This document shows positions 35,933 to 44,262 of a DNA stretch of 64,000 nucleotides, piece by piece; the stretch's first letter is position 1, and each line of letters starts with the position of its first letter. Source of the DNA: Streptomyces roseifaciens (GTDB taxonomy: Bacteria > Actinomycetota > Actinomycetes > Streptomycetales > Streptomycetaceae); assembly GCF_001445655.1 (NCBI RefSeq), contig NZ_LNBE01000007.1, positions 1 to 64,000 of the forward strand. Direction: 5' to 3'. The notes under the pieces were generated by a model. It saw only the letters and a list, made by a program, of their open reading frames with translations, made no database searches and had not been told where the DNA came from. Position numbers and translations under genes: made by a program.

Positions 35933-36493
35933 ATGGAGATCCCCTCCCTGTACGGCAAGTCCGAGCCCCGGGGCGAGGACAGCCACCTGCTGCGCTACGA
36001 GCTGTCGCTCCCCTTCCCCAAGGCCGAGGTGTGGCTGGCCATCGCCACCCCCGAGGGCCTGCCGACCTGGCTGGCCGCGGCCGAGCCCTTCGAGCAGCGC
36101 GAGGGCGGGGCCATCACCCTGCGCTGGCTGAACACCGACGCGGCCGGGCACTCCACGGTCGCCCCCGGCCGGGTCACCGCCTGGCAGCCGCAGCGGCTGG
36201 CCGAGTACACCGTCGACATCCACGGCCGGATCCGCTTCGAGCTGGAGGACGCCCCCGCCAGCGTCGGCGGCACCCTGCTGCACTTCACCAACGAGTTCGC
36301 CGGCCCCGACAACGTCCGCCTGGACTGCCTTGCGGGCTGGCACCACCACTTCGAGTACCTCCTGGAGGCCCTCGCCGGCCGGCCCGCCGACTGGACGGGG
36401 TGGACCCTCGAACGGTGGCGGAAGCTGCGCGCGGAGTACGAGCTGCGCGGCACCGGCGACCCGGGCGAGCCGCCGGGCGGCGCCACCGGCTGA
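35933..36493 (+). CDS. SRPBCC (START/AHSA1-like) domain protein
   Basis: A 186-residue helix-grip-fold protein: YELSLPFPKAEVWLAIATPEGL is the first strand and helix, GRVTAWQPQRLAEYTVDIHG lies in the middle, and GTLLHFTNEFAG then GWHHHFEYLLEAL form the final strand and long helix. AHSA1-like proteins bind hydrophobic ligands or act as co-chaperones. Start ATG 35933 is only 20 nt after the preceding hairpin, so its promoter may overlap the terminator. It converges on the phospholipase gene. Confidence 0.82.
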   Translation: MEIPSLYGKSEPRGEDSHLLRYELSLPFPKAEVWLAIATPEGLPTWLAAAEPFEQREGGAITLRWLNTDAAGHSTVAPGRVTAWQPQRLAEYTVDIHGRIRFELEDAPASVGGTLLHFTNEFAGPDNVRLDCLAGWHHHFEYLLEALAGRPADWTGWTLERWRKLRAEYELRGTGDPGEPPGGATG

Positions 36494-36525
36494 CGTCCAC
36501 GGGCTGCGCAGGCCCCGCCGGTCCG

Positions 36526-37953
36526 TCAGCGCCGGGGCCGGCTGCCCTTCTCCTGCTCGGGCGGCTGCTGGCGGGCGCCCGGCAGCGTGGGCTTGGGCAG
36601 GTGGGCGACCTTCCAGCGGGCCTCGTCGAGCTGCTCCTTGGTGTCCGCGGGCAGCCGCGGCGGCCGCGGGGCCTTGTCGGTGAAGCCGAAGGCCGAGGTC
36701 AGGTCGCCGAAGGTGCGGCGGCGCCAGGCGCTGATGTTCGGCTCCCGCACCCCCGTCCACACCTCCAGGAAGCGCAGCACCGAGGTGTGGTCGAAGGCGT
36801 CGCCCGCGGCCCAGCCGCCCACCGTCCACGGCGAGACGATCAGGCACGGCACCCGGAAGCCGCCGCCGATCGGCAGCTTCCCCACGAACTCGTCCGCGGT
36901 GCCCGCCGGGGGGACCGGCGGCGGCACGTGGTCGAAGAGCCCGTCGTTCTCGTCGTAGTTCAGGATGAACGCCGTCTTCGCCCACACCTCGGGGTTGTCG
37001 GCGATGGCCTCGATCTTCTTGGCCACGTAGTCCGCGCCGGCGGCCGGCAGGTAGCGCGGGTGCTCGGACTGCGCCGCGGTCGGGATGATCCAGGAGACGG
37101 CCGGCAGCCGGCCGTTCCGGGCGTCGTCCTCGAAGGTGCCCGCGGGCAGCCGGCGCATCCCCCGCTCGTACAGCGGATCGCCCGGCTTGGCGTCCTTGAA
37201 CTGGGCGAACTGCTCCAGGAGGTTGCAGCCGTAGTTGTCCTCCTCCTGGTAGACGCGCCAGCTGACGCCCGCCGCCTGCAGCCGCTCGGCGTAGGTGGTC
37301 CAGCGGTAGGGGGAGGGGGCGGTGTTGTCGATGACCGGGCCGCCGCGGGTGGCACCGGGGTCGATGGTGCCCGTCATCCAGTAGAGCCGGTTGGGCCAGG
37401 TGGGGCCGAGGACCGAGCAGAAGTAGTTGTCGCAGAGGGTGAAGGTCTCCGCGAGCGCGAACTGGAAGGGGATGTCCTCGCGCGTGTGGTAGCCCATCAC
37501 GTACGGGCCGTTCGCGCCGTCGGCCTTGCGGTGCGCCGGCATCCAGCGGTCCATCTTCCCGCCGTTCCACGCCTCGTGCTGGACGGCCCAGGCATGGCTG
37601 GTGGACGGGATGGCCTGGGCGCTCGTCTTCTGCGTGTCGAGCCGGAACGGCAGCAGGTAGCCGGCCGGGTTCTTCTCGTCCGGCTGGTGGAAGACGTCGC
37701 GGCCGCCCGGCAGCTTGACGGCGTCGGGGTCGGCGAAGCCCCGTACGCCCTTGAGGGTGCCGAAGTAGTGGTCGAAGGACCGGTTCTCCTGCATGAGCAG
37801 GACCACGTGCTCGATGTCGCGCAACGAGCCGCGCCGGGCCGGTCCGGCGGCGACCGCCCGCCGCACGCTCGGCGGCAGCAGCGACAGTGCCGCGGCGCCG
37901 CCCACGGCGCCCGCGGCGGAGCCGATGAGTCTGCGTCGGGTCATGTCGGGCAT
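36526..37953 (-). CDS. Tat-exported phospholipase C (alkaline-phosphatase-fold, bacterial PLC family)
   Basis: A 475-residue secreted phosphoesterase. The N-terminus MTRRRLIGSAAGAVGG is a twin-arginine signal. Family motifs are VVLLMQENRSFDHYFG (about residues 50-65), LYWMTGTI, ILNYDENDGLFDHVPPP and CLIVSPW. It hydrolyses phosphatidylcholine-type lipids or related phosphodiesters outside the cell. Pseudomonas-type relatives have two extra C-terminal DUF756 domains that are absent here, making this a short form. Possible PHO-box repeats and a TTGACA -35 box lie upstream (38024-38073), so phosphate starvation may induce it. Confidence 0.92.
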   Translation of the reverse strand: MPDMTRRRLIGSAAGAVGGAAALSLLPPSVRRAVAAGPARRGSLRDIEHVVLLMQENRSFDHYFGTLKGVRGFADPDAVKLPGGRDVFHQPDEKNPAGYLLPFRLDTQKTSAQAIPSTSHAWAVQHEAWNGGKMDRWMPAHRKADGANGPYVMGYHTREDIPFQFALAETFTLCDNYFCSVLGPTWPNRLYWMTGTIDPGATRGGPVIDNTAPSPYRWTTYAERLQAAGVSWRVYQEEDNYGCNLLEQFAQFKDAKPGDPLYERGMRRLPAGTFEDDARNGRLPAVSWIIPTAAQSEHPRYLPAAGADYVAKKIEAIADNPEVWAKTAFILNYDENDGLFDHVPPPVPPAGTADEFVGKLPIGGGFRVPCLIVSPWTVGGWAAGDAFDHTSVLRFLEVWTGVREPNISAWRRRTFGDLTSAFGFTDKAPRPPRLPADTKEQLDEARWKVAHLPKPTLPGARQQPPEQEKGSRPRR

Positions 37954-38023
37954 GGCGTGTGCCCCTCTCCCTGGAGTCGCGTGAGGCCTCAGTGTGGCCT
38001 GTCGGACTCTCCCGGCACGGGTG

Positions 38024-38073
38024 TGTCAAAGGCAGGAGAGGGTGCGTGAACGGGGTGCCAAATGGCTGTGAAG
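38024..38073 (-). promoter_or_regulatory. Possible PHO box and -35 element of phospholipase C gene
   Basis: Read on the minus strand, 11-nt units begin CTTCACA (38073), TTTGGCA (38062) and GTTCACG (38051). Units one and three resemble the Streptomyces PhoP direct repeat GTTCACC at exactly 22 nt. A perfect TTGACA (38029-38024) follows 11 nt later. No good -10 is seen. Confidence 0.45.
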
Positions 38074-38112
38074 AGGGACGAGTTGATCTCTGAGGCGGCG
38101 TACGGCGGCCGG

Positions 38113-38137
38113 GATCGGGTTTTCTTATTACCCGATC
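38113..38137. repeat. 25-bp palindrome with 9-nt A/T-rich centre
   Basis: GATCGGGT (38113-38120) and ACCCGATC (38130-38137) are exact inverse copies around TTTCTTATT, an unusually A/T-rich core for this genome. It has the look of an operator; no regulator gene adjoins it. Confidence 0.5.
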
Positions 38138-38269
38138 GGGCGATGGGCGGCTACGCCGTACGGCGGGTGACTGCCGTGACACCGGGTGACGGCCGGACGG
38201 GCGAATCCTCCGACCGGCCGTCAGGGCGCGGCCGCGGGGGCGGATCCGGGGGCGGATCCCGGGGCGGGA

Positions 38270-38575
38270 TCAGGCCGCGGGCGGCGGGTCGCCCTGGTCG
38301 CGCCGGAGGGACTTCAGGAACTCGGGGTTGTCGTCGGGCGCGACCCACTTCCGCTCGCCGCCCCGCCCGTGGCCGCGCGGCCCGGCCGCGGCACGCGGGC
38401 GCCCCGCGATCAGCCAGGCGACCGGCCCGATCAGCACCTCGCCGAAGAGCAGGATGACGATCACCCAGGCGATCTTCGGCAGGCCGCGGACCTCTTTCTC
38501 CGGGGTGTTCAGACAGTCCACGAAGGCGTAGATCCACAGCGCCAGGATCAGCAGGAACGGCAGATACCTGAGCAT
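38270..38575 (-). CDS. PLDc_N-domain small membrane protein
   Basis: A 101-residue protein with two hydrophobic segments (YLPFLLILALWIYAFVDC and IAWVIVILLFGEVLIGPVAWL) separated by NTPEKEVRGLPK, the signature of the phospholipase D nuclease N-terminal (PLDc_N) domain. The C-terminal 40 residues are cytosolic, basic and Pro-rich. It starts at ATG 38575, divergent from the UbiD gene 87 nt away. Stand-alone PLDc_N proteins are common in actinomycetes; their function is unknown. Confidence 0.88.
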   Translation of the reverse strand: MLRYLPFLLILALWIYAFVDCLNTPEKEVRGLPKIAWVIVILLFGEVLIGPVAWLIAGRPRAAAGPRGHGRGGERKWVAPDDNPEFLKSLRRDQGDPPPAA

Positions 38576-38662
38576 GTCGGACGGCTCCCCGGGGACGGCG
38601 GTACGGGCCGCTCGGCGGCCCCGATACCGGTCCAGCGTAGTGCGTGCTTGATACTGGAGCGC

Positions 38663-40114
38663 ATGGCTTACGACGACCTTCGCTCGTTCCTCCGGGCGCT
38701 GGAGCGCGACGGCGACCTCAAGCGCATCAAGGCGGAAGTCGATCCGTACCTGGAAATCGGTGAGATCACCGACAGGGTGAACAAGGCGGGCGGCCCCGCG
38801 CTGCTCTTCGAGAACGTCAAGGGCGCGGACATGCCGCTCGCCATGAACGTCTTCGGGACCGACCGCCGGCTGCTCAAGGCGCTCGGACTGACGTCCTACG
38901 ACGAGATCAGCGACAAGATCGGCGGACTGCTCAAGCCCGAGCTGCCGCAGGGCTTCGTCGGCATCCGCGAGGCGTTCGGCAAGCTCGGCTCGATGACGCA
39001 CGTGCCCCCGCGGAAGATCAAGGACGCTCCGGTGCAGGAGGTCGTCCTCACCGGCGACGACGTCGACCTCGACAAGCTGCCGGCGCTCTTCACCTGGCCC
39101 GAGGACGGCGGCTCCTTCTTCAACCTGGGCCTGACCCACACCAAGCACCCGGAGACGGGCGTGCGGAACCTGGGCCTGTACCGCCTGCAGCGCCACGACA
39201 AGCGCACCATCGGCATGCACTGGCAGATCCACAAGGACAGCCGCAACCACTACCAGGTCGCCGCCAAGCGCGGCGAGCGGCTGCCGGTCGCCATCGCCTT
39301 CGGCTGCCCGCCGGCCGTCACCTACGCCTCCACGGCGCCGCTGCCCGGCGACATCGACGAGTACCTCTTCGCCGGCTTCGTCTCCGGCAAGCGCATCGAG
39401 ATGGTCGACTGCAAGACCGTTCCGCTGCAGGTCCCCGCCAACGCCGAGGTCGTCGTCGAGGGCTGGCTGGAGCCGGGCGAGATGCTCCCGGAGGGCCCCT
39501 TCGGCGACCACACCGGCTTCTACACGCCGCAGGAGCCGTTCCCGGCGCTGACGATCGACTGCGTGACGATGCGCAAGCGGCCGCTGCTGCAGTCCATCGT
39601 GGTCGGCCGCCCGCCGACGGAGGACGGCCCGCTGGGCCGGGCCACGGAGCGGTTCTTCCTGCCCCTGCTGAAGATCATCATTCCGGACATCGTGGACTAC
39701 CACCTGCCGGAGTCCGGCGGCTTCCACAACTGCGCGATCGTCTCGATCGACAAGAAGTACCCCAAGCACGCGCAGAAGGTCATGCACGCGATCTGGGGCG
39801 CGCACATGATGTCGCTGACCAAGCTGATCATCGTGGTGGACGCGGACTGCGACGTGCACGACCTGCACGAGGTGTCCTGGCGGGCCCTCGGCAACACGGA
39901 CTACGCCCGCGACCTGACGGTCGTCGAGGGCCCGGTCGACCACCTCGACCACGCCTCGTACCAGCAGTTCTGGGGCGGCAAGGCGGGCATCGACGCGACG
40001 GCGAAGTGGCCCGAGGAGGGCTACACGCGCGACGGGGGGTGGCCGCACATGGTCGAGTCCGATCCGGAGACGGCGGCGAAGGTCGACCGCAGGTGGAAGG
40101 AGTACGGGCTGTGA
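38663..40114 (+). CDS. mqnL: UbiD-family menaquinone biosynthesis decarboxylase (futalosine route)
   Basis: A 483-residue prenylated-FMN-dependent decarboxylase. It begins MAYDDLRSFLRALERDGDL, the UbiD N-terminus. GLYRLQRHDKRTIGMHWQIH, PFGDHTGFYTPQEPFPAL and TDYARDLTVVEGPVDHLDH mark the catalytic and dimer regions. In the futalosine pathway it decarboxylates the prenylated dihydroxynaphthoate. The stop overlaps the start of the prenyltransferase, and the UbiX-like prFMN synthase gene follows, so enzyme, cofactor maker and preceding step are co-transcribed. Confidence 0.92.
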   Translation: MAYDDLRSFLRALERDGDLKRIKAEVDPYLEIGEITDRVNKAGGPALLFENVKGADMPLAMNVFGTDRRLLKALGLTSYDEISDKIGGLLKPELPQGFVGIREAFGKLGSMTHVPPRKIKDAPVQEVVLTGDDVDLDKLPALFTWPEDGGSFFNLGLTHTKHPETGVRNLGLYRLQRHDKRTIGMHWQIHKDSRNHYQVAAKRGERLPVAIAFGCPPAVTYASTAPLPGDIDEYLFAGFVSGKRIEMVDCKTVPLQVPANAEVVVEGWLEPGEMLPEGPFGDHTGFYTPQEPFPALTIDCVTMRKRPLLQSIVVGRPPTEDGPLGRATERFFLPLLKIIIPDIVDYHLPESGGFHNCAIVSIDKKYPKHAQKVMHAIWGAHMMSLTKLIIVVDADCDVHDLHEVSWRALGNTDYARDLTVVEGPVDHLDHASYQQFWGGKAGIDATAKWPEEGYTRDGGWPHMVESDPETAAKVDRRWKEYGL

Positions 40115-41031
40115 CGTCCGCAGCGGAAGGGGTCCTCAACCCGGGCCCGGCGCCGTCGAGCGGCAAGGTGAAGGCATTCCTCCGGCTCGTGATGATCGAG
40201 CACTCGGTCTTTGCGTTGCCCTTCGCCTACATCGCCACCCTCACCGCGATGTTCCGCACCTACGGCAACGTCCACTGGACGCGGCTGCTGCTGGTCACCG
40301 TCGCGATGGTGGGCCTGCGCACCTTCGCGATGGCCTGCAACCGCATCATCGACCGCGAGATCGACGCCCGGAACCCGCGCACCGCGAACCGCGAGCTGGT
40401 CACCGGCGCGGTGTCCGTGCGCTCGGCGTGGACCGGCGCCGGGATCGCCGTCTTCTTCTTCCTGGGCGCGGCGGCCCTGCTGAACCCGCTGTGCCTGGCG
40501 CTGGCCCCGATCGCGGTCGTGCCGATGGTGGTCTACCCGTACGGGAAACGATTCACCGACTTCCCGCACGCGATCCTGGGCCTGGCCCAGGCGATGGGCC
40601 CGGTGGGCGCGTGGCTCGCGGTGACGGGGGAGTGGTCCTGGGAGGCGGTGGTCCTGGGGCTCGCGGTGGGCGTGTGGATCGGCGGCTTCGACCTGATCTT
40701 CGCCTGCCAGGACGTGATGGCGGACCGCGCGCACGGGGTGAAGTCGACGCCGGCCCGCTTCGGCGTCCCGGCGGCGCTGCACGGCGCGCGCGTGTGCCAT
40801 GTGATCACCACGGGCCTGCTGGCCTGGTACGGGGCGATGACGGATGCGGGGGTGTTCTTCTGGGTCGGTCTGGCCGTCGTGGCCGGGGCGTTCCTCTACG
40901 AGCACACGATCGTCAAGCCGCACGACCTGTCCCGCCTGAACAGGGCATTTTTCACGGTCAACGGCTTCATCGGCATTGCGCTTTTCGTGTGCGCCCTGCT
41001 GGATCTGGTGGCGCGGGGCCTCGGCGTCTAG
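40111..41031 (+). CDS. mqnP: UbiA-family prenyltransferase MqnP (menaquinone synthesis)
   Basis: A 306-residue membrane prenyltransferase with about eight to nine helices. The first Asp-rich motif is NRIIDREIDARNPRTANR, the second DVMADRAHGVKSTPARFG. It would attach the polyprenyl chain to 1,4-dihydroxy-6-naphthoate in the inner leaflet. GTG 40111 overlaps the UbiD stop. It lies between UbiD and UbiX, as in other futalosine-pathway actinomycetes. Confidence 0.92.
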   Translation: MTSAAEGVLNPGPAPSSGKVKAFLRLVMIEHSVFALPFAYIATLTAMFRTYGNVHWTRLLLVTVAMVGLRTFAMACNRIIDREIDARNPRTANRELVTGAVSVRSAWTGAGIAVFFFLGAAALLNPLCLALAPIAVVPMVVYPYGKRFTDFPHAILGLAQAMGPVGAWLAVTGEWSWEAVVLGLAVGVWIGGFDLIFACQDVMADRAHGVKSTPARFGVPAALHGARVCHVITTGLLAWYGAMTDAGVFFWVGLAVVAGAFLYEHTIVKPHDLSRLNRAFFTVNGFIGIALFVCALLDLVARGLGV

Positions 41032-41082
41032 CCGGGGCCGCCTCGCGCGGGCGCTCCCGGGCCTGCGGCTAGGCTCGGGGGC

Positions 41083-41778
41083 GTGGAGCCGTACGAACGA
41101 GTAACGCAGCGCCCGGAGCGCCGGCCGTGGGTGGTCGGGGTGTCCGGGGCGTCCGGGACGCCGTACGCCGCCGCCGTGGTGCGGGGGCTGCTGGCGGCCG
41201 GGGAGGCCGTCGACCTGGTGGTGAGCCGCGCGTCGCGGCTGACGCTGCTGGACGAGACCGGGATCAAGTTCCGCGACGCGCACTGGCAGGACGACCTGCG
41301 CGAGTGGCTGGCGCTGGGGGCCGACGGGAAGCCGCACTTCGGGGAGGCCGTCCTCGACGACGTCCGGTTCTGGCCCGCCGGGGATCTCGCCGCGGGGCCG
41401 TCGTCCGGCTCGTACCCGGCGAAGGGGATGCTGATCGTCCCGGCGAGCACGGCCTGTGTGGCCGGTGTGGCGCTGGGGTTGTCGAAGGACCTGCTGCAGC
41501 GGGTCGCGAGCGTGACGCTGAAGGAGCGGCGGCCGCTGGTCGTCGCCGTGCGGGAGACGCCGCTGAGCGGTCAGACGCTGCGGCAGCTGGTGGCGCTCGA
41601 CGAGGCGGGCGCAGTGGTGCTGCCCGCCTCTCCGGCGTTCTACGCGGGTGCGACGCACATCCAGGATCTGGTGGACTTCGTCGCGGGGCGGGTGCTCGAT
41701 GCGGCGGGTGTGCCGCACCGGCTGTACCGCCGGTGGAAGGGAGAGCTGGGTGGTGCGCGCTCCCCGGAGGGGGACTAG
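41083..41778 (+). CDS. ubiX: UbiX-family flavin prenyltransferase
   Basis: A 231-residue flavoprotein that makes prenylated FMN for the UbiD enzyme encoded two genes upstream. VGVSGASGTPYAAAVVRGL is the FMN-binding N-terminus; LIVPASTACVAGVALGLS and LVVAVRETPLSGQTLRQL are the other family blocks. A 25-residue insertion around residues 85-105 is slightly longer than in E. coli UbiX. It starts at GTG 41083, 51 nt after mqnP. Its stop codon shares the CTAG with the stop of the convergent small gene. Confidence 0.92.
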   Translation: MEPYERVTQRPERRPWVVGVSGASGTPYAAAVVRGLLAAGEAVDLVVSRASRLTLLDETGIKFRDAHWQDDLREWLALGADGKPHFGEAVLDDVRFWPAGDLAAGPSSGSYPAKGMLIVPASTACVAGVALGLSKDLLQRVASVTLKERRPLVVAVRETPLSGQTLRQLVALDEAGAVVLPASPAFYAGATHIQDLVDFVAGRVLDAAGVPHRLYRRWKGELGGARSPEGD

Positions 41779-41921
41779 CGCTTATTGGCGCGCGCGGCCC
41801 GGCTGATGCTGCGCGCGGCCCTGGCCTCGGCGCGGCGCTCGGCGGTCTGGTGGGCACGCGAGCGGTTGGCCAGGTCCTGCATCTCACGCATGCGGGCGTA
41901 GGCCATCTCGATCGTGTACAC
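41775..41921 (-). CDS. Small basic protein of unknown function
   Basis: A 48-residue protein from GTG 41921: VYTIEMAYARMREMQDLANR, followed by an Arg/Ala-rich helix ending RAARANKR. AGGAG lies about 12 nt upstream of the start. It is probably a single amphipathic, strongly basic helix. I recall similar short proteins in many streptomycetes near this locus, without function. The stop shares CTAG with the ubiX stop. The region upstream, shared with the Lrp-type regulator, is A/T-rich. Confidence 0.6.
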   Translation of the reverse strand: MYTIEMAYARMREMQDLANRSRAHQTAERRAEARAARSISRAARANKR

Positions 41922-42053
41922 GGTTACGTCACTCCTGAAGGATCGTCGTTGATCTAGCGAGTTGAGCGAAGATTTACGGGCTACAAAGCCCCGCATGCCT
42001 TAGATTCTACATGAAACGCGGCGAGTTCGCCGATTATTGAAAGGTGCCAGGTT

Positions 42054-42509
42054 ATGGACGCGGTGGACAGGCAGCTCATCCAGGCCCTCCGGGAGAACGG
42101 CCGGGCCTCGTACGCGGAGCTGGGCCGGCTCGTGGGCCTCTCCGGGCCGAGCGTCACCGACCGGATCAACCGCCTGGAGGCGGCCGGCGTCATCACGGGG
42201 TACCGCGCGACCGTCAACGCCGCGTCGCTCGGCCTCGGCGTCACCGCCCTGATCGGCCTGCAGCTGTCGGACAGCGCCGACCACGAGGACGTGGCGCGCC
42301 GGCTGCGCGACCTGGCCGAGATCGAGGACTGCTGGTTCATCGCGGGCGACGACTCGTACATGCTCAAGGTCCGCGTCAGCGACGTGGACGGCCTGGAGCG
42401 CACCATCCGCCGGCTCTCCGGCACCAAGGGCGTGAGCCGCACCCGCACCACGATCGTGCTGTCCACGAAGTGGGAGAACCGGGTCGGCGAACTGCCGGAC
42501 GAGGCGTAG
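42054..42509 (+). CDS. Lrp/AsnC-family transcriptional regulator
   Basis: A 151-residue feast/famine regulator. The N-terminal HTH is DRQLIQALRENGRASYAELG then SGPSVTDRINRLEAAGVI. The C-terminal RAM domain includes LGLGVTALIGLQL and WFIAGDDSYMLKVRV, where an amino acid or similar effector would bind. It is likely octameric. The gene lies 51 nt before mqnE and may regulate the menaquinone genes on both sides or respond to aromatic amino acids; that is inference. Confidence 0.9.
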   Translation: MDAVDRQLIQALRENGRASYAELGRLVGLSGPSVTDRINRLEAAGVITGYRATVNAASLGLGVTALIGLQLSDSADHEDVARRLRDLAEIEDCWFIAGDDSYMLKVRVSDVDGLERTIRRLSGTKGVSRTRTTIVLSTKWENRVGELPDEA

Positions 42510-42560
42510 GGATACGCTCGGAGAGTTGCGTAAAGCGGAAGTATCGGAGAGGCGGACGTC

Positions 42561-43724
42561 ATGGACGCTGGGCTCAAGCGCGAGCTGGAGGAGAAGGTCC
42601 TCGCCGGGGAGCGGCTGACCCGTGAGGACGGCATCGCCCTCTACGAGTCCGACGACCTGGCCTGGCTGGGCGGGCTCGCCCACCACGTCCGCACGCAGAA
42701 GAACGGCGACGTCGTCCACTTCAACGTCAACCGTCATCTGAACATGACGAACGTGTGCACGGCGTCGTGCGCGTACTGCTCGTTCCAGCGCAAGCCGGGC
42801 GAGAAGGACGCGTACACGATGCGCATCGAGGAGGCCGTGCGCCTCGCCAAGGCGATGGAGAGCGAGAACCTCACCGAGCTGCACATCGTCAACGGCCTGC
42901 ACCCGACGCTGCCCTGGCGCTACTACCCGCGCTCCCTGAAGGCCCTCAAGGAAGCGCTGCCGAACGTCTCGCTGAAGGCCTTCACCGCCACCGAGATCCA
43001 GCACTTCGAGAAGATCTCCGGCCTGCCCGCCGACGAGATCCTCGACGAGCTGATCGACGCCGGCCTGGAGTCGCTGACCGGCGGCGGCGCGGAGATCTTC
43101 GACTGGGAGGTCCGCCAGCACATCGTCGACCACGACACCCACTGGGAGGACTGGTCGCGCATCCACCGCCTGGCGCACTCCAAGGGGCTCAAGGGCCCGG
43201 CGACGATGCTCTACGGCCACATCGAGGAGCCGCGGCACCGCGTCGACCACGTCCTGCGGCTGCGTGAGCTGCAGGACGAGACCGGCGGCTTCCACGTCTT
43301 CATCCCGCTGCGCTACCAGCACGACTTCGTGGACATGAAGGACGGCAAGGTCCGCAACCGCCTGCAGGCCCGGACCACGATGGCGACGGGCGCCGAGGCG
43401 CTGAAGACCTTCGCGGTCTCGCGGCTGCTGTTCGACAACGTGCCGCACGTCAAGGTGTTCTGGGTGATGCACGGCGTGCAGACCGCGCAGCTCGCCCTGC
43501 AGCACGGTGCGGACGACATGGACGGCTCGGTCGTCGAGTACAAGATCACGCACGATGCGGACAACTACGGCACGCCCAACAAGCTGACCCGTGACGATCT
43601 GCTGGAGCTGATCCGCGAGGCGGGCTTCCGCCCGGTGGAGCGGAACACCCGCTACGAGATCATCCGCGAGTACCCGGGCCCGGACGCCTCGCTGCGCGAA
43701 TCGCCGCAGCCGATGCGGGTCTGA
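42561..43724 (+). CDS. mqnE: Aminofutalosine synthase MqnE (radical SAM)
   Basis: A 387-residue radical SAM enzyme that adds the adenosyl radical to the MqnA product to form aminodeoxyfutalosine. The 4Fe-4S cluster cysteines are Cys66, Cys70 and Cys73 in NVCTASCAYCSF. LHIVNGLHPTLPWRYY, SLTGGGAEIF and VFIPLRYQHDF are MqnE-specific blocks. ATG 42561 follows GGAGAGG. Partners MqnA (54451) and MqnC (58272) are in this window; MqnB and MqnD are not. Confidence 0.95.
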   Translation: MDAGLKRELEEKVLAGERLTREDGIALYESDDLAWLGGLAHHVRTQKNGDVVHFNVNRHLNMTNVCTASCAYCSFQRKPGEKDAYTMRIEEAVRLAKAMESENLTELHIVNGLHPTLPWRYYPRSLKALKEALPNVSLKAFTATEIQHFEKISGLPADEILDELIDAGLESLTGGGAEIFDWEVRQHIVDHDTHWEDWSRIHRLAHSKGLKGPATMLYGHIEEPRHRVDHVLRLRELQDETGGFHVFIPLRYQHDFVDMKDGKVRNRLQARTTMATGAEALKTFAVSRLLFDNVPHVKVFWVMHGVQTAQLALQHGADDMDGSVVEYKITHDADNYGTPNKLTRDDLLELIREAGFRPVERNTRYEIIREYPGPDASLRESPQPMRV

Positions 43725-43806
43725 GATCCACTTCGGGGCGTGCTGTACTGGTTTGGCTGAAGAAGCGCGCCCCCCTTCGGTCGTCGTCGAGAAGAAGGTC
43801 CCGTCC

Positions 43807-44094
43807 GTGAGTAGCCAGAAGTACGCGTCGCTCCGTTACACCGCCCTGCGATTCGCCCTGCTCATCGGCTGCTTCGCCCTCGTCTACGTGCTCTGCTACG
43901 CGCACGTCATCCCGCTGGGCGTGGGCAGTTCGAACCTCATGTGGATGGTGCTGCTGTCGCTGATCCTGTCGGCGCCGCTGAGCTGGGTGCTGCTGCGCAA
44001 GCAGCGCGACGCGATGTCCGTGCAGATCGTCGAGCGCGTGGACCGGGCGAAGGACCGCATCAACTCCAACGCCGCTCAGGAGGACGGGGCGTGA
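43807..44094 (+). CDS. DUF4229 membrane protein
   Basis: A 95-residue protein with two transmembrane segments (RFALLIGCFALVYVLCYA and LMWMVLLSLILSAPLSWVLL) and a short charged C-terminus. The frame is open from TTG 43753, but that codon has no ribosome site. GTG 43807 has GAAGG at about 11 nt and begins the conserved SSQKYASLRYTALR. The family is actinobacterial and of unknown function. It lies downstream of mqnE in the same direction and ends at a strong terminator. Confidence 0.8.
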   Translation: MSSQKYASLRYTALRFALLIGCFALVYVLCYAHVIPLGVGSSNLMWMVLLSLILSAPLSWVLLRKQRDAMSVQIVERVDRAKDRINSNAAQEDGA

Positions 44095-44138
44095 CCGACG
44101 AGGTGTAACCCTCGTCACGTTTGCCCGATTTTTCGCCG

Positions 44139-44177
44139 ATGCCCCGGCGTGGAGCTTCCCGCTCCACGCCGGGGCAT
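44139..44177 (+). terminator. Strong hairpin terminator after DUF4229 gene
   Basis: A perfect 17-bp stem (44139-44155 with 44161-44177) closes on a 5-nt TTCCC loop. It ends the mqnE-DUF4229 unit and isolates the leader-peptide/symporter unit downstream. Confidence 0.85.
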
Positions 44178-44225
44178 CCGGCGTTTCGGGGGCGTACGGG
44201 TGCCCCGCGTACCCAAAGAAGACCT

Positions 44226-44262
44226 TTGGGCTCCTCAAAGTCCGAGTGTTAACGTATTGGAC
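44226..44262 (+). promoter_or_regulatory. Promoter of the leader peptide, probably leaderless transcript
   Basis: TTGGGC (44226-44231) and TAACGT (44250-44255) are spaced 18 nt. A start 7-8 nt after the -10 falls on or just before the ATG at 44263, and no ribosome-binding site precedes that ATG. Confidence 0.5.

Larger units (their letters stand above)
37954..38269. other. Intergenic region upstream of phospholipase C
   Basis: This 316-bp region holds the PHO-box-like repeats and -35 box of the phospholipase gene and a separate 25-bp palindrome at 38113-38137. A plus-strand frame from ATG 38062 is not considered coding. The right end has GGCGGATC repeats. Confidence 0.5.

Noticed and set aside
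34226..38182. A 1318-codon open frame on the minus strand
   Set aside because: It runs antisense through resB, ccsB and the SRPBCC gene and out of frame through the phospholipase. Its product is Arg/Gly/Ala-rich low-complexity sequence, an artefact of high GC content.
38062..38457. Plus-strand frame with two successive TTA codons (a tempting bldA target)
   Set aside because: No ribosome site, composition decays into Gly/Arg repeats, it overlaps the PLDc_N gene, and the TTA codons lie in the centre of the palindrome at 38113-38137.
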